This document shows, piece by piece, positions 37,999-47,629 of a DNA stretch of 64,000 bases. The position numbers were made by a program, and so were the translations under genes. Below the pieces are notes generated by a model. It had not been told where the DNA came from. It searched no databases and saw nothing but the letters and a program-made list of their open reading frames with translations. Source of the DNA: a virus. The stretch lies in the IMG/VR virus record IMGVR_UViG_3300020084_000003, positions 1-64,000 of that record; one strand, written 5' to 3'. Numbering within the stretch: the stretch's first letter is position 1; each line of letters opens with the position of its first letter.

Positions 37999-38577
37999 AT
38001 GTCTAATTTAAAAATAGGTGAGGTTGTTGAAATTTCACCGGTAAAGAAAAAAAGAAAAAGAAATTATGTAAACAACCCAGACTTCCTAGAAGCTTTGATT
38101 ATTTACAAGAAACAATGTAATGCCGCAGATGCAGCAAAGGTCGAAAGACCAAGAATACCAAAATATATTGGCGAATGTATTTTTATGATCGCCAACAGAA
38201 TATCAACCAGAAAGAACTTTAGCGGATACGCTTTTAGAGAAGATATGGTTATGGATGGTGTTGAAACTTGCTTTCGCTATATAGACAGGTTCAAGCCAGA
38301 AAAATATAACAACCCATTTGGTTTCTTTTCAATTGTCATATGGAGAGCTTTCTTACAGAGAATAGCTAAAGAAAAAAGACAATTATATTTGAAATATAAA
38401 AACTCGCAACTAATACACGTCAATGGTGGTTCATATTATAATGATGTTAGCAGTGACGCAGGTATAAATGGTAGTGGCGTTGATATAGACTACATGAATG
38501 CTTTCATAGAAGATTATGAAAACAAAGTTGAAGAGAAAAAAATTAAAAATAAGAAGGCTAAAGAAGATAAAGAATGA
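37999..38577 (+). CDS. 55: Late transcription sigma factor gp55
   Basis: 192 residues, about the T4 gp55 length. YVNNPDFLEALIIYKK, then ANRISTRKNFSGYAFREDMVMDGVETC and FKPEKYNNPFGFFSIVIWRAFLQRI are the conserved region-2-like blocks of gp55. It directs host RNA polymerase to TATAAATA late promoters, with gp45 as activator. A Lys/Glu-rich C-terminus is present. It is immediately followed by gene 47 with ATGA overlap. Confidence 0.93.
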   Translation: MSNLKIGEVVEISPVKKKRKRNYVNNPDFLEALIIYKKQCNAADAAKVERPRIPKYIGECIFMIANRISTRKNFSGYAFREDMVMDGVETCFRYIDRFKPEKYNNPFGFFSIVIWRAFLQRIAKEKRQLYLKYKNSQLIHVNGGSYYNDVSSDAGINGSGVDIDYMNAFIEDYENKVEEKKIKNKKAKEDKE

Positions 38578-39638
38578 AGATATGCATAATTACAGATACA
38601 CACTTCGGGGGTAGATCGGGTAATCAATATCTGATAAAAAATCAGGAGAAATTCTTTACTAACACATTTTTTCCGACATTGAAAGAAAATAATGTCACCA
38701 CTATATTGCATGGTGGTGATTTATTTGATATAAGAAAATTTATTACATACCAATCGCTTCACGATACCAAAGAAATATTCCTTGACAAACTTGTAGAATA
38801 TGGTATAACTATGCACATAATTGCTGGAAACCATGATATTACATACAAAAACACAAACAAGATAAATTCTCTTGATTTGCTTTTAAAGGAATACAAAAAT
38901 ATTAATGTCTACTCTAATGATGTAGAAAATCTTGAGTTTGACAAGCTAAAAATAGCTATGGTCCCTTGGATCAATCCTGAAAACTCAGAATCAATTCAAA
39001 AGCAACTCAGAAAAAGCAGTAGTGATTACATCCTCGGTCATTTTGAAATTGAGGGTTTTGTCATGAGTGGCGGTGAAAAGTGCAAGCATGGCTTGAAGCC
39101 AGAAATATTTTCCAAATTTGACAAAGTGTATTCAGGACATTTTCACGTTCCGTCACAAAAACACAATATCGAATATATTGGTGCGCCATACCAAATGGAT
39201 TGGTCAGATTATGGTGGTGATAGAGGTTTCCTTATAATTGATAGTGAAACTCTAGAAGTCGAATTCATTTCAAATCCTTATACTATGTTCAAAGTCATAG
39301 ATTATGATGACACTGACGCCAAGGTGGATGATCTAGAGGATTTGGATGAGGAATTATTTGAAGATTCTTACGTAAAACTTAATATCAAGAAAGTCAGCAA
39401 TAAAGCTCTTTTGGAAAAATTTATCGAAAAAGTAGAAAGCTTTGATGTTGCAGATGTTAAGATAAATGAGACATACGAAGAATCAGATAATGATGAAGAG
39501 GAAAAAGAAGAGACTGCTGGAATTGAAGAGACAATATCTTTGGTGATGAGGCACATTGATGAACAAAATTATGACGAGGTAAAGAAAGAAGCTATTAAAG
39601 CCAAATTCAGAGACTTGTATAATAGAAGAGATGAATAA
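38574..39638 (+). CDS. 47: Recombination endonuclease subunit gp47 (Mre11/SbcD-like)
   Basis: 354 residues. Phosphoesterase motifs DTHFGG (7-12), GGDLFD near 46, AGNHD near 85, GHFHVPS near 188. With gp46 it resects double-strand ends and degrades host DNA. ATGA overlaps at both ends couple it to genes 55 and 46. Acidic C-terminal linker (SDNDEEEKEE). Confidence 0.95.
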   Translation: MKICIITDTHFGGRSGNQYLIKNQEKFFTNTFFPTLKENNVTTILHGGDLFDIRKFITYQSLHDTKEIFLDKLVEYGITMHIIAGNHDITYKNTNKINSLDLLLKEYKNINVYSNDVENLEFDKLKIAMVPWINPENSESIQKQLRKSSSDYILGHFEIEGFVMSGGEKCKHGLKPEIFSKFDKVYSGHFHVPSQKHNIEYIGAPYQMDWSDYGGDRGFLIIDSETLEVEFISNPYTMFKVIDYDDTDAKVDDLEDLDEELFEDSYVKLNIKKVSNKALLEKFIEKVESFDVADVKINETYEESDNDEEEKEETAGIEETISLVMRHIDEQNYDEVKKEAIKAKFRDLYNRRDE

Positions 39639-41359
39639 TGGTAATTTTTGAAAAGATTAAATATAAAAACCTACTGTCAACTGGAAACGTGTTCAACGAG
39701 ATAAACTTTGTTGAACACAAAATGAACCTGATAAGCGGAAGCAATGGCGGTGGCAAATCTACTATATTAGATGCAATAGTTTATTCCCTGTTCGGAAAGC
39801 CGTTTAGAAAAATAACCAAAGGGCTTCTTATCAATTCCATAAACAAAAAAGAACTATTGGTAGAGTTATACCTTTCTGTCGGAAACGCACAATACAAGAT
39901 AGTGAGAGGCGACAAGCCTTCTGTGTTTGAGGTTTACAAAAATGACAAGCTCATAAATCAGGAAGCCTCGTCAAGAGACTATCAGACTGTTATAGAAGAA
40001 GATATCATAAGATGTAATTACAAAACATTTACTCAAATAGTCATATTGGGATCAGCAACATATATTCCTTTCATGGAGCTAAAACTTGACGAAAAGCGTA
40101 AAGTAATCGAAGATGTTTTGGATATCGGCGTATTCAGCCAGATTGCCGCAGGACCACTAAAAGCAGACATAGACGAATGTAAAGACTTGATAAGTGAAAT
40201 TAATTCAGATATGCGCGTGACACAAACAAAACTTGATATGGCAAAAGAGCATAATGACAAAATAAAAAAGAGCAAATCTGTTGACACTTCTGATATTGAA
40301 GATGAAATCAAGAAATTGGAAGAACAGATTGAAACTGGCATTGCCACTAGAGACAAATATCAGGCCATTGTTGACGGATATGAAAAGCCTAAAGATTCTA
40401 ATGATATAAAGAAAAAGATATCCAAAAGGATAGAACTTAAAGCCGATATAAACAGCAACAAGAAAAATCTTGCCAGAGAAATCGAGTTCTTAAAAAATAA
40501 CACGACATGTCCTACCTGTAGACAGGCCATATCGGAAGATTTCAGACACGAAGTTTGTGAAACAAATGCACAATCTATTGAAGATATGGATGAGGGCTTG
40601 GAAAAGCTGGTGTCTATAATAGCTGGATTGGAAGAAGAGCTTAGAGATATTGAAGAGTATGAAGAAAGATACAAGTCAATAAAGAGCAAGCTTGAGAGGG
40701 TTGAATATACCTTGGATATGAATGAAAAACAACTTGGTTTGTATAAAAAGAAGCTAAAAGATTTTAGGGATAACGAGAAGATTTCGGTTGACTCTATAGA
40801 CGATTCGGAGTATAAGAGGACTCTTGAAGAGCAGATGCAGCGTTACAACGATGCGGTGTTTGAAAGAGAGGTTTTGGCAGAAATTGCTAAAATGATGAAA
40901 GATGAAGGCGTCAAGAGTGACATAATACAAAAATACATTCCCAAGATGAATGAGTTGATAAACAACTATCTGATTCAGTTTGATCTATATGTGAATTTCA
41001 CACTAGATGAAAACTTCAAGGCGACAATAAAATCTAGATATAGAGACAATTTCTCTTATGACAGCTTTTCACAAGGCGAGAAATTGAGAATAAACCTATC
41101 CATCATGCTTGCTTGGAAAGAGATAGCAAAGCTAAAGAATTCTATCAACACCAATTTGTTGATACTGGACGAAACTTTAGATGGCGCTCTGGATGGTGTT
41201 GGCGTAACAGACTTGGTTAAAGCTTTGAGAAATCTGGATGGCGAAAAGAATAATATTTTTGTAATATCTCACAGAGGCGATACATTAAAGGATATGTTCG
41301 ATCATCACTTAAACTTCCACAAGACAAAGAATTTTAGTGTGATGAGCGTTATAGAATAA
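39638..41359 (+). CDS. 46: Recombination endonuclease subunit gp46 (Rad50/SbcC-like)
   Basis: 573 residues. Walker A GSNGGGKST near 34-42, a long coiled coil with a zinc hook CPTCRQ near 290, ABC signature SFSQGEKLRINL near 476, Walker B LLILDETLDGALD near 507. Forms the Mre11-Rad50-type complex with gp47. A perfect 9-bp hairpin lies in codons 18-27 (39689-39718). Confidence 0.95.
   Translation: MVIFEKIKYKNLLSTGNVFNEINFVEHKMNLISGSNGGGKSTILDAIVYSLFGKPFRKITKGLLINSINKKELLVELYLSVGNAQYKIVRGDKPSVFEVYKNDKLINQEASSRDYQTVIEEDIIRCNYKTFTQIVILGSATYIPFMELKLDEKRKVIEDVLDIGVFSQIAAGPLKADIDECKDLISEINSDMRVTQTKLDMAKEHNDKIKKSKSVDTSDIEDEIKKLEEQIETGIATRDKYQAIVDGYEKPKDSNDIKKKISKRIELKADINSNKKNLAREIEFLKNNTTCPTCRQAISEDFRHEVCETNAQSIEDMDEGLEKLVSIIAGLEEELRDIEEYEERYKSIKSKLERVEYTLDMNEKQLGLYKKKLKDFRDNEKISVDSIDDSEYKRTLEEQMQRYNDAVFEREVLAEIAKMMKDEGVKSDIIQKYIPKMNELINNYLIQFDLYVNFTLDENFKATIKSRYRDNFSYDSFSQGEKLRINLSIMLAWKEIAKLKNSINTNLLILDETLDGALDGVGVTDLVKALRNLDGEKNNIFVISHRGDTLKDMFDHHLNFHKTKNFSVMSVIE
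39689..39718 (+). promoter_or_regulatory. Intragenic 9-bp hairpin in gene 46
   Basis: Arms 39689-39697 and 39710-39718, 12-nt loop, codons 18-27. Confidence 0.55.
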
Positions 41360-41375
41360 GGAAAAGTTAAGTAAT

Positions 41376-44084
41376 ATGGCTAACGCTTTTTATACCAGTG
41401 TCGAAAGACATATGAATGATATAATCTATCGGGGCTATGAAAACGGAAAACCTTTCACAAGAAAGGAGCGTTTTCAGCCCCGTCTTTTTATAGAAAAAAA
41501 GAACGCAAATAGTGGCTATTTCTCATTAGGAGAGAGAAAGCCGCTACTTGAGAAGAGATTTGATACTATGAAAGAATGCAGACAGTTCCTAGAGGAATAT
41601 GCTGACGTTGCTGGTGTCAAGATATACGGCAATTCCAACTACATTTCACAGTTTATTCATGAGAAATTTCCGGGTGAAATAAAGTTTGATATAAACAAGA
41701 TACACACATTCATGTTTGATATCGAGGTAGATATTTCAGATGGTTATCCTAACATGGAAACTGCTGATAAATCTATCACATCAATTGCAATCAAGTCTTC
41801 CAAGAGGGATGAATATCTACTTTTGGGTCTAAAGGACTATGACAAGTATAAAACTGAAACTGGTATTGATCCAGAAAAGATTCGCTTCATCAAATTTGAT
41901 GATGAGATTAAGCTATTGTCTTATTTCGTAAAATATTGGAAAAATGATTATCCTGAGATTGTGAGCGGTTGGAACGTTGAATACTTCGATATTCAATACA
42001 TCATCACAAGGCTAATCAGAATATTTGGTGAAGATGTTGCCAAATCTCTATCACCAATGAATGTCTTGAAGCAAGTCGAGAAGGAATTTTTCGGAAAGAA
42101 GCAATATACTTACCACATTTACGGAATGTCAATTCTGGATTACATGGATGCGTTCAAGAAATTTGGATATAAATATGGCACTCAGGAAAGCTATAAGCTT
42201 GACCATATTGCTCACGTGGTTTTGGGCGAAAGAAAACTATCATATGATGAATATGGTTCTTTGACAAAACTATACGAAGAAAATCCTCAGAAATACTTGG
42301 ACTATAACCTTAAAGATACACATCTTATTCAAAGATTTGAAGAAGAGACTGCACTTCTTGCACTTGTTATCACAGTTGCGTATGACGGTGGGGTTAACTA
42401 TAAAGATGCATTCGGGACCGTGGGTATTTGGGAGTCAATTCTTTACAGAAGATTGATGAGCAATTATGAGGTTCCACCTGTCAAGGGCGGGCCGGGTATG
42501 CGGGCGAATGATCTTGTCGGGGGATATGTGAAAGAACCAATTCCCGGTATGTATAAATGGGTAACATCATTCGACCTTAACAGTCTATATCCACACCTTA
42601 TGATGCAATATAACATGTCACCTGAAACTCTTGTCAAGGGCGGCAATGTCTATACTGTTATTCAAAAGATCAGAGAAAATGCAGATGATCCTGAGCATAG
42701 TGAATATGCAGAAAGAGTTCTGGAATTTATTGATAGCGGGTTGTATAACAGAATATATAGTAATATGACAACTATTTTCTTGGATAATAGTTTGACAGAA
42801 GAAGATATTGAGTTGTTCAAACTAGCCAACAAAATGCACAATTATGCAATTTGTGTTAACGGAGCATTGTTCACCAAAGATTTTGAAGGGATGATTCCAA
42901 AGATCATTAATGAGAAATATGCTGAACGTAAAGACGTTAAGACAAAGATGTTACAGAAGGAAAGCGAACTAGAAAAGATCAATTCCAAAATGGAAAAAAA
43001 TCCTAGTGAGGATTTGAAGCAACTACAAAGCAAAGTCAAGAAAGAAATAACTCAGTTGCACAATAAGCAAATGTCAGTTAAAATTCTTATGAACAGCTTG
43101 TATGGTGCCTCTGCCAACATCTACTTCCTTTACTATATTATGGAAATGGCGGAAGCTATCACCAAATCCGGTCAGCTTTCGGTGCAATGGTCAGGTAAAT
43201 ATGTAAATGAATACATGAACAAGATTCTGAAAACAGATGGCGTTGATTATGTGGTTTATATTGATACCGATTCCATTTACATAAGAATGGATGATCTTGT
43301 CAGAAAGGTCTTCAAAACAGATGACATATCCAAAGAAGATGGCGAAGATTTCTTGGATAAAGTATGTCAGGATAAGATTGAAAAAGTAATTGACAAATCT
43401 TACGATGATCTGTATAATATCTTAGGCGCATACAAAAATGCAATGAAGATGAAAAGAGAGAAGATAAACGACAAAGCTTTGTTTGTCTCTAAAAAGCGTT
43501 ATGTTTTGAATACCTTGAACAGTGAAGGAGTTCATTACGATACTCCAAAAATATCAGTTACAGGTCTAGAGCAAGTTAGGTCTTCAACACCAGAGGTTGT
43601 TAGAGACAAATTGAAAAAATCATACCATATGGTTATGAATTTCGATGAACGCACAGTTCAAAAATTCATTGGTGATTTCAAAGACGAGTTCAAGACTTTG
43701 GAGCCTGAGAAAATCGGTAAAAATTCTGGAACCGATGACATTGAAAAATATGTATTGGGTGATAGTTATGCAAAAGGATGCCCCGGCCACGTTAGAGGCG
43801 CGATCATCTATAACAATTACCTAAAGAAGTTGGGTCTTCAAAAGAAATACAATTCTATCAAGTCGGGAGACAAGATCAAGATTGTATATTTGAAGTTGCC
43901 AAATCCAGTGAGAGAAAATGTAATATCATTCCCAGAGGTATTGCCGCATGAGTTTGGTTTGCATGAATATATCGACTATGATACCCAATTTGAAAAGGTA
44001 TTTCTTGCACCGACTGAAAACATTTTGAATGTGGTTGGTTGGAGAGCAGTTAAGGTTGATTCTATTAAAGATATGTTTGAATAA
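41376..44084 (+). CDS. 43: DNA polymerase gp43 (family B)
   Basis: 902 residues, close to the T4 gp43 898. Exonuclease motif FDIEVD near 114; polymerase motif A SFDLNSLYP near 397-405; motif B KILMNSLYGA near 569; motif C YIDTDSIY near 627. It replicates the genome with gp45 and gp44/62, all encoded just downstream. A composite hairpin (41430-41482) lies in codons 19-36. The N-terminus is truncated in no obvious way. Confidence 0.97.
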   Translation: MANAFYTSVERHMNDIIYRGYENGKPFTRKERFQPRLFIEKKNANSGYFSLGERKPLLEKRFDTMKECRQFLEEYADVAGVKIYGNSNYISQFIHEKFPGEIKFDINKIHTFMFDIEVDISDGYPNMETADKSITSIAIKSSKRDEYLLLGLKDYDKYKTETGIDPEKIRFIKFDDEIKLLSYFVKYWKNDYPEIVSGWNVEYFDIQYIITRLIRIFGEDVAKSLSPMNVLKQVEKEFFGKKQYTYHIYGMSILDYMDAFKKFGYKYGTQESYKLDHIAHVVLGERKLSYDEYGSLTKLYEENPQKYLDYNLKDTHLIQRFEEETALLALVITVAYDGGVNYKDAFGTVGIWESILYRRLMSNYEVPPVKGGPGMRANDLVGGYVKEPIPGMYKWVTSFDLNSLYPHLMMQYNMSPETLVKGGNVYTVIQKIRENADDPEHSEYAERVLEFIDSGLYNRIYSNMTTIFLDNSLTEEDIELFKLANKMHNYAICVNGALFTKDFEGMIPKIINEKYAERKDVKTKMLQKESELEKINSKMEKNPSEDLKQLQSKVKKEITQLHNKQMSVKILMNSLYGASANIYFLYYIMEMAEAITKSGQLSVQWSGKYVNEYMNKILKTDGVDYVVYIDTDSIYIRMDDLVRKVFKTDDISKEDGEDFLDKVCQDKIEKVIDKSYDDLYNILGAYKNAMKMKREKINDKALFVSKKRYVLNTLNSEGVHYDTPKISVTGLEQVRSSTPEVVRDKLKKSYHMVMNFDERTVQKFIGDFKDEFKTLEPEKIGKNSGTDDIEKYVLGDSYAKGCPGHVRGAIIYNNYLKKLGLQKKYNSIKSGDKIKIVYLKLPNPVRENVISFPEVLPHEFGLHEYIDYDTQFEKVFLAPTENILNVVGWRAVKVDSIKDMFE
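41430..41482 (+). promoter_or_regulatory. Composite long hairpin at 5' end of gene 43
   Basis: Outer CGGGGC/GCCCCG (41430-41435, 41477-41482), middle TGAAAACG/CGTTTTCA (41438-41445, 41469-41476) separated by a 2-nt bulge, inner CCTTTC/GAAAGG (41451-41456, 41461-41466) with ACAA loop. In T4, gp43 represses its own mRNA through a hairpin at the ribosome binding site; here the structure lies in the coding region. Confidence 0.65.
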
Positions 44085-44094
44085 AGGAAATAAT

Positions 44095-44511
44095 ATGAGT
44101 GTATTTGAAGACATTAAGGCCATGCAACTTAAATTTGGTCATAAGCAGTGGGCCTTGGACAATAAAGACAATAAAGAGTTGATGAAAAAACTCATTGCTT
44201 ACAGAATTTGTAAAATGATGGATGAAGAAATGAATGAGCTTCGTTCTGCCGCATTTGTCGATGAAGACGCAGAAGAGATTGTTGATGCATTGATTGATCT
44301 TATGGTTTTTTCGGTGTCAATTCTAGATTTGATGGATGTTGATGGTCAAGAGGCATGGGATCGTGTTTATAAAGCCAATATGGCAAAAGAACCGGGTGTT
44401 AAACCGGGCCGTCCAAATAAATTTGGTATGCCAGATTTGCTCAAGCCCGAAGGATGGCAAGCACCAAGCAACGCAGACAACACCGGTTTCTTGAAAGATA
44501 TCTATGAGTGA
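44095..44511 (+). CDS. MazG-like nucleotide pyrophosphohydrolase
   Basis: 138 residues. The helical EEMNELRSA...DEDAEEIVDALIDLMVF pattern (E-E-x-x-E and E-x-x-D metal motifs) is a MazG/PRA-PH signature. Such enzymes hydrolyse NTPs. AAAGGAAATAAT precedes the start; stop overlaps the dCMP deaminase start region. Confidence 0.8.
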   Translation: MSVFEDIKAMQLKFGHKQWALDNKDNKELMKKLIAYRICKMMDEEMNELRSAAFVDEDAEEIVDALIDLMVFSVSILDLMDVDGQEAWDRVYKANMAKEPGVKPGRPNKFGMPDLLKPEGWQAPSNADNTGFLKDIYE

Positions 44512-44995
44512 CTTTAATGATTGGGACTATACCTTTATGCTTGAAGCCAAACTTTGGGCAACAAAAAGTAAAGACCCTAGCAGAAAAATAGGCGCTGTAA
44601 TAGTGCAAGGAAGGAAACCCGTTGCTACAGGATACAACGGGTTTCCTGAACAAATCGAGGATAAAATTGAATATCTTCAAAATAGAGAATTCAAATATCC
44701 CAGAACTATACATGCTGAGATGAATGCAATTCACAATGCGTTGGATCACGGAGTGAAAATTCGTGGCGGCGTATTGTATGTATTTGGTCTTCCTACATGT
44801 TCTACTTGTGCTATTCAAGTTATTCGTGCGGGCATAAGCCGAATAGTATTTTGTGATTTGAACTCACAAGGTAGTCAATGGGCTGATAAAATGACAATAG
44901 AACTTTGTCAAGAGTCGGGCGTTGAGATAAGTGAGATGGACAAGAAAGAACTTGACTTATACGAGAAAAAGGTGTATAGTTTCTTTCAGCAGTGA
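44504..44995 (+). CDS. cd: dCMP deaminase
   Basis: 163 residues: HAEMNAI for zinc and catalysis, PTCSTCA zinc Cys pair, and ATGYNGFPEQIEDK in the N-terminal substrate loop, all as in T4 Cd. It converts dCMP to dUMP for dTTP synthesis. A perfect 13-bp hairpin (44612-44647) falls in codons 37-48. Overlaps the MazG-like gene by 8 nt. Confidence 0.92.
   Translation: MSDFNDWDYTFMLEAKLWATKSKDPSRKIGAVIVQGRKPVATGYNGFPEQIEDKIEYLQNREFKYPRTIHAEMNAIHNALDHGVKIRGGVLYVFGLPTCSTCAIQVIRAGISRIVFCDLNSQGSQWADKMTIELCQESGVEISEMDKKELDLYEKKVYSFFQQ
44612..44647 (+). promoter_or_regulatory. Intragenic perfect 13-bp hairpin in dCMP deaminase gene
   Basis: Arms 44612-44624 and 44635-44647, 10-nt loop, codons 37-48. Confidence 0.7.
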
Positions 44996-45015
44996 AACAA
45001 TGAAGAGAGTAAATT

Positions 45016-45660
45016 ATGGTAAAATCTAGATTCGAGCTATTTCTAGACTTCGAAACTTTGTCAGAAGATGAAACTAAGGCTCCGGTAATCAACGTATCTG
45101 CTATTATCGTAGATAAAGATAAAATGATATCCGATACCCCATACATCACTAAAGATATAGTTCTTGTGAAACAATTCAAGTTATCCGTGGATGACCAAGT
45201 TGAAAATTATGGTGCAGAGGTTTCAGAATCTACACTTGAATTTTGGAAAAAACAACCCAAGGAAACAAGAGAACAACTGAAACCAAGTGAAGATGATCTA
45301 ACCGTCAAGCAATTTGTGAAAGAATTTATAGAATTTTTGAACACAGAACCGACATTGGGTAAATGTTGGGCGAGAAACATCAAGTATGATTTCGCTATAT
45401 TAAAGCGTCTTTTCTCTTACGCGGGTAAGAATATAGATGACTATATAGATCATTACATGATTAGGGATATCAGGAGTTCACTTGATGCTGTGATGGGATT
45501 TGCAGATGGTATTAATTTAAACTACTGCCCTGTTACAGATGAAGAGTTTTGGAATAAAGTTTTCAGGGCGCATGATAGCCGTTGGGATGTTATAGCTGAT
45601 GTTTTAAGATATCAGTCAGTTTTGAGAAATGATAAAGATTTGGAGCAAATTAGAAGATGA
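45016..45660 (+). CDS. dexA: Exonuclease DexA-like (DEDD 3'-5' exonuclease)
   Basis: 214 residues. LFLDFETLS (8-16) provides D-x-E, ARNIKYDFAILKR the second block and HDSRWDVIADV the third, the DEDDh signature. T4 DexA (227 aa) is a 3'-5' single-strand DNA exonuclease. Placed between the deaminase and glycosyltransferase genes. Confidence 0.85.
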   Translation: MVKSRFELFLDFETLSEDETKAPVINVSAIIVDKDKMISDTPYITKDIVLVKQFKLSVDDQVENYGAEVSESTLEFWKKQPKETREQLKPSEDDLTVKQFVKEFIEFLNTEPTLGKCWARNIKYDFAILKRLFSYAGKNIDDYIDHYMIRDIRSSLDAVMGFADGINLNYCPVTDEEFWNKVFRAHDSRWDVIADVLRYQSVLRNDKDLEQIRR

Positions 45661-46595
45661 GCAGAAAAATAAACAACAAAAATAGACCTAAGAGAGTAAA
45701 CAATCCTGCGCCTGCGCCAGTTGCTAAAGAAGAGCAAAATCTAGACAGAGTTGAAATTACTCTTGAAGAATTGCAGCAAGTGAGACTTTTTGTGGGTATG
45801 CCAATGTATGGTGGCATGTGCAATGGTCTTACTACAAAAGGATTAATTGAATTGGCTATGGCGTGTCAAAGTCATGGTATTCAATTCTCCACACACTATC
45901 TTTTTAACGAGTCACTAATTCAACGTGCAAGAAATTACATCGCAGATGAATTTATGAGAAGCAACTGCACACACATGCTTTTCATTGACGCAGATATTGG
46001 CTTTAAAGCAGATGACGTTATTGCCATGCTTGCATATAGCCTAAAACATCCAGATTGTAAAGATGTTGTAGCCGCAATTTATCCTAGAAAAACAATCGCA
46101 TGGGAAAAGGTTGACAAAGCTGCAAAATCTGGTATAGTAAGTAATCCGAACCAACTGGAAGACTACGCTGGTGACTTTGTTTTCAATTTCAAAGAAGGCA
46201 CAACTGAAATGAAAATTTCACAACCAGCCGAGGTCGCGGAAACTGGAACAGGCTTCATGTTAATTCCAAGACATGTTTTTGAGAAATTTGATGAGGCATA
46301 TCCAGAGTATAGATTTAGGCCAGACCATTTAAGATCAGCACATTTTGATGGTTCTAGAGAAATAACCGCCTATTTCCACTGTGAAATTGATAAAAATACA
46401 AAAAGATATCTTTCCGAAGATTATTTTTTCTGTAGGATGATTTCTGCTATTGGCTTGAAAACAGTCATATTGCCTTGGATTGAGCTTATGCATACTGGTA
46501 GCTATATCTATAAAGGATCAGTAGACAGAATGGCGCAATTACAGCTAGATTTGATTTCATCAGGAGTGAAAGACGGCTCAGAAGGAAGAGTATAA
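45657..46595 (+). CDS. Glycosyltransferase-like protein (GT-A fold)
   Basis: 312 residues. RLFVGMPMYGGMC (45-57) starts a Rossmann-like segment, and MLFIDADIGF contains a D-x-D metal motif. Related proteins are conserved near gene 45 in marine T4-like phages and might glycosylate modified DNA bases or proteins. A basic Pro/Ala N-terminus of about 25 residues precedes the fold. ATGA overlap with dexA. Confidence 0.8.
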   Translation: MSRKINNKNRPKRVNNPAPAPVAKEEQNLDRVEITLEELQQVRLFVGMPMYGGMCNGLTTKGLIELAMACQSHGIQFSTHYLFNESLIQRARNYIADEFMRSNCTHMLFIDADIGFKADDVIAMLAYSLKHPDCKDVVAAIYPRKTIAWEKVDKAAKSGIVSNPNQLEDYAGDFVFNFKEGTTEMKISQPAEVAETGTGFMLIPRHVFEKFDEAYPEYRFRPDHLRSAHFDGSREITAYFHCEIDKNTKRYLSEDYFFCRMISAIGLKTVILPWIELMHTGSYIYKGSVDRMAQLQLDLISSGVKDGSEGRV

Positions 46596-46601
46596 TATAT
46601 T

Positions 46602-47264
46602 ATGATAATATCGCAGAAGACTTTGCAGATTTTGAAAAACTTTCAGGGAATCAACAAGTCTCTTCTTATCAAACCGGGAAGCGAAATTAGGACCATATCA
46701 GAACATGGTTCTATTTTCGCCATTGCCAGAGTGGAAGAGGATTTTCCGAAAGAAGTTGGTATCTATGAATTGAATAAATTACTAAGCACCATTGCACTTT
46801 ATGACGAGCCAACCGTCATCTTTGGTGATAAATATATCGAAGTGTCCGAAAAGAACAAGAAAAGAAATACTAAACTTGTTCATACCGCACCTTCAATGAT
46901 ACATTCTCCCCCATATGATAAAACTCCCAAAATCCATGAGGAAAATGTGAAGTTTATTCTGTCGCAGGAAGATTTCACAGCTATCATGAAAAACGCTGCC
47001 AATTTGGGCGTTGAAGATTTTGAAATTAAAGCTGACGGGGAGAAGCTGTATGTTGGTGTATCTGACACTAACAATGTTACATCTGACGTTTTTTATATTG
47101 AATTGGGCGAAACTGAACAAAAGTTCAGATTTGTAATCAGCACCAACAATATCAAATTCATTCCAAGTGAGTATGTCATAACCGTTGGATCAGGCAAAGT
47201 TACCTTTGAAAATGACAGCATTACTTATTATGTTGCATTGGACTCAACTAAATCTAAAATGTAA
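46602..47264 (+). CDS. 45: Sliding clamp gp45
   Basis: 220 residues (T4 228) with the PCNA-like alternating strands; MIISQKTLQILKNFQGINKS is typical for gp45 N-termini. It tethers gp43 to DNA and activates late transcription through gp55. Located as in T4 next to the clamp-loader genes. Confidence 0.93.
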   Translation: MIISQKTLQILKNFQGINKSLLIKPGSEIRTISEHGSIFAIARVEEDFPKEVGIYELNKLLSTIALYDEPTVIFGDKYIEVSEKNKKRNTKLVHTAPSMIHSPPYDKTPKIHEENVKFILSQEDFTAIMKNAANLGVEDFEIKADGEKLYVGVSDTNNVTSDVFYIELGETEQKFRFVISTNNIKFIPSEYVITVGSGKVTFENDSITYYVALDSTKSKM

Positions 47265-47276
47265 AAGGAATAATAA

Positions 47277-47549
47277 ATGGCTAAAAGAGAAAGAAAAGAA
47301 GAAATTATAGAAGTGGACATTCCAGAAAGAGAAGACGATGTTGGAGAATCTGTTGGCGGTGATGCTGCTCCAATGCTACCTCTAACAATAGAAGGTGCGT
47401 TGTTCTTCCTTAACCTAATGGAATATGCTGCTAAAAATGGCGCGTTTAATATCGAACAGTATTCACAAGTATCAGAAACCCACGCCGCTGTTGTAGGATT
47501 TTTGGTAGCAAACGATGTTCTTCAAGCCAACGAAGGAGATGATAACTAA
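47277..47549 (+). CDS. Hypothetical protein in replisome operon
   Basis: 90 residues, acidic start then ALFFLNLMEYAAKNGAFNIEQYSQVSE. Its position between genes 45 and 44 suggests a replication or transcription accessory role; in T4 the region 45-rpbA holds an RNA polymerase-binding protein, but no homology is visible. Confidence 0.65.
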   Translation: MAKRERKEEIIEVDIPEREDDVGESVGGDAAPMLPLTIEGALFFLNLMEYAAKNGAFNIEQYSQVSETHAAVVGFLVANDVLQANEGDDN

Positions 47550-47551
47550 GG

Positions 47552-47580
47552 TTGACTTTAACTTGTTAATATGGTATAAT
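47552..47580 (+). promoter_or_regulatory. Sigma70-type promoter for genes 44-62-regA
   Basis: TTGACT (47552-47557), 17 nt, TATAAT (47575-47580), 50 nt before gene 44. A short GGGGCGAA...TTCGCCCC inverted repeat follows in the leader (about 47584-47607), 5-8 bp, before the ribosome binding site. Confidence 0.9.
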
Positions 47581-47629
47581 ACAGGGGCGAATGTAAAAAT
47601 TCGCCCCATTTTGAAAGGAATATTTTATT

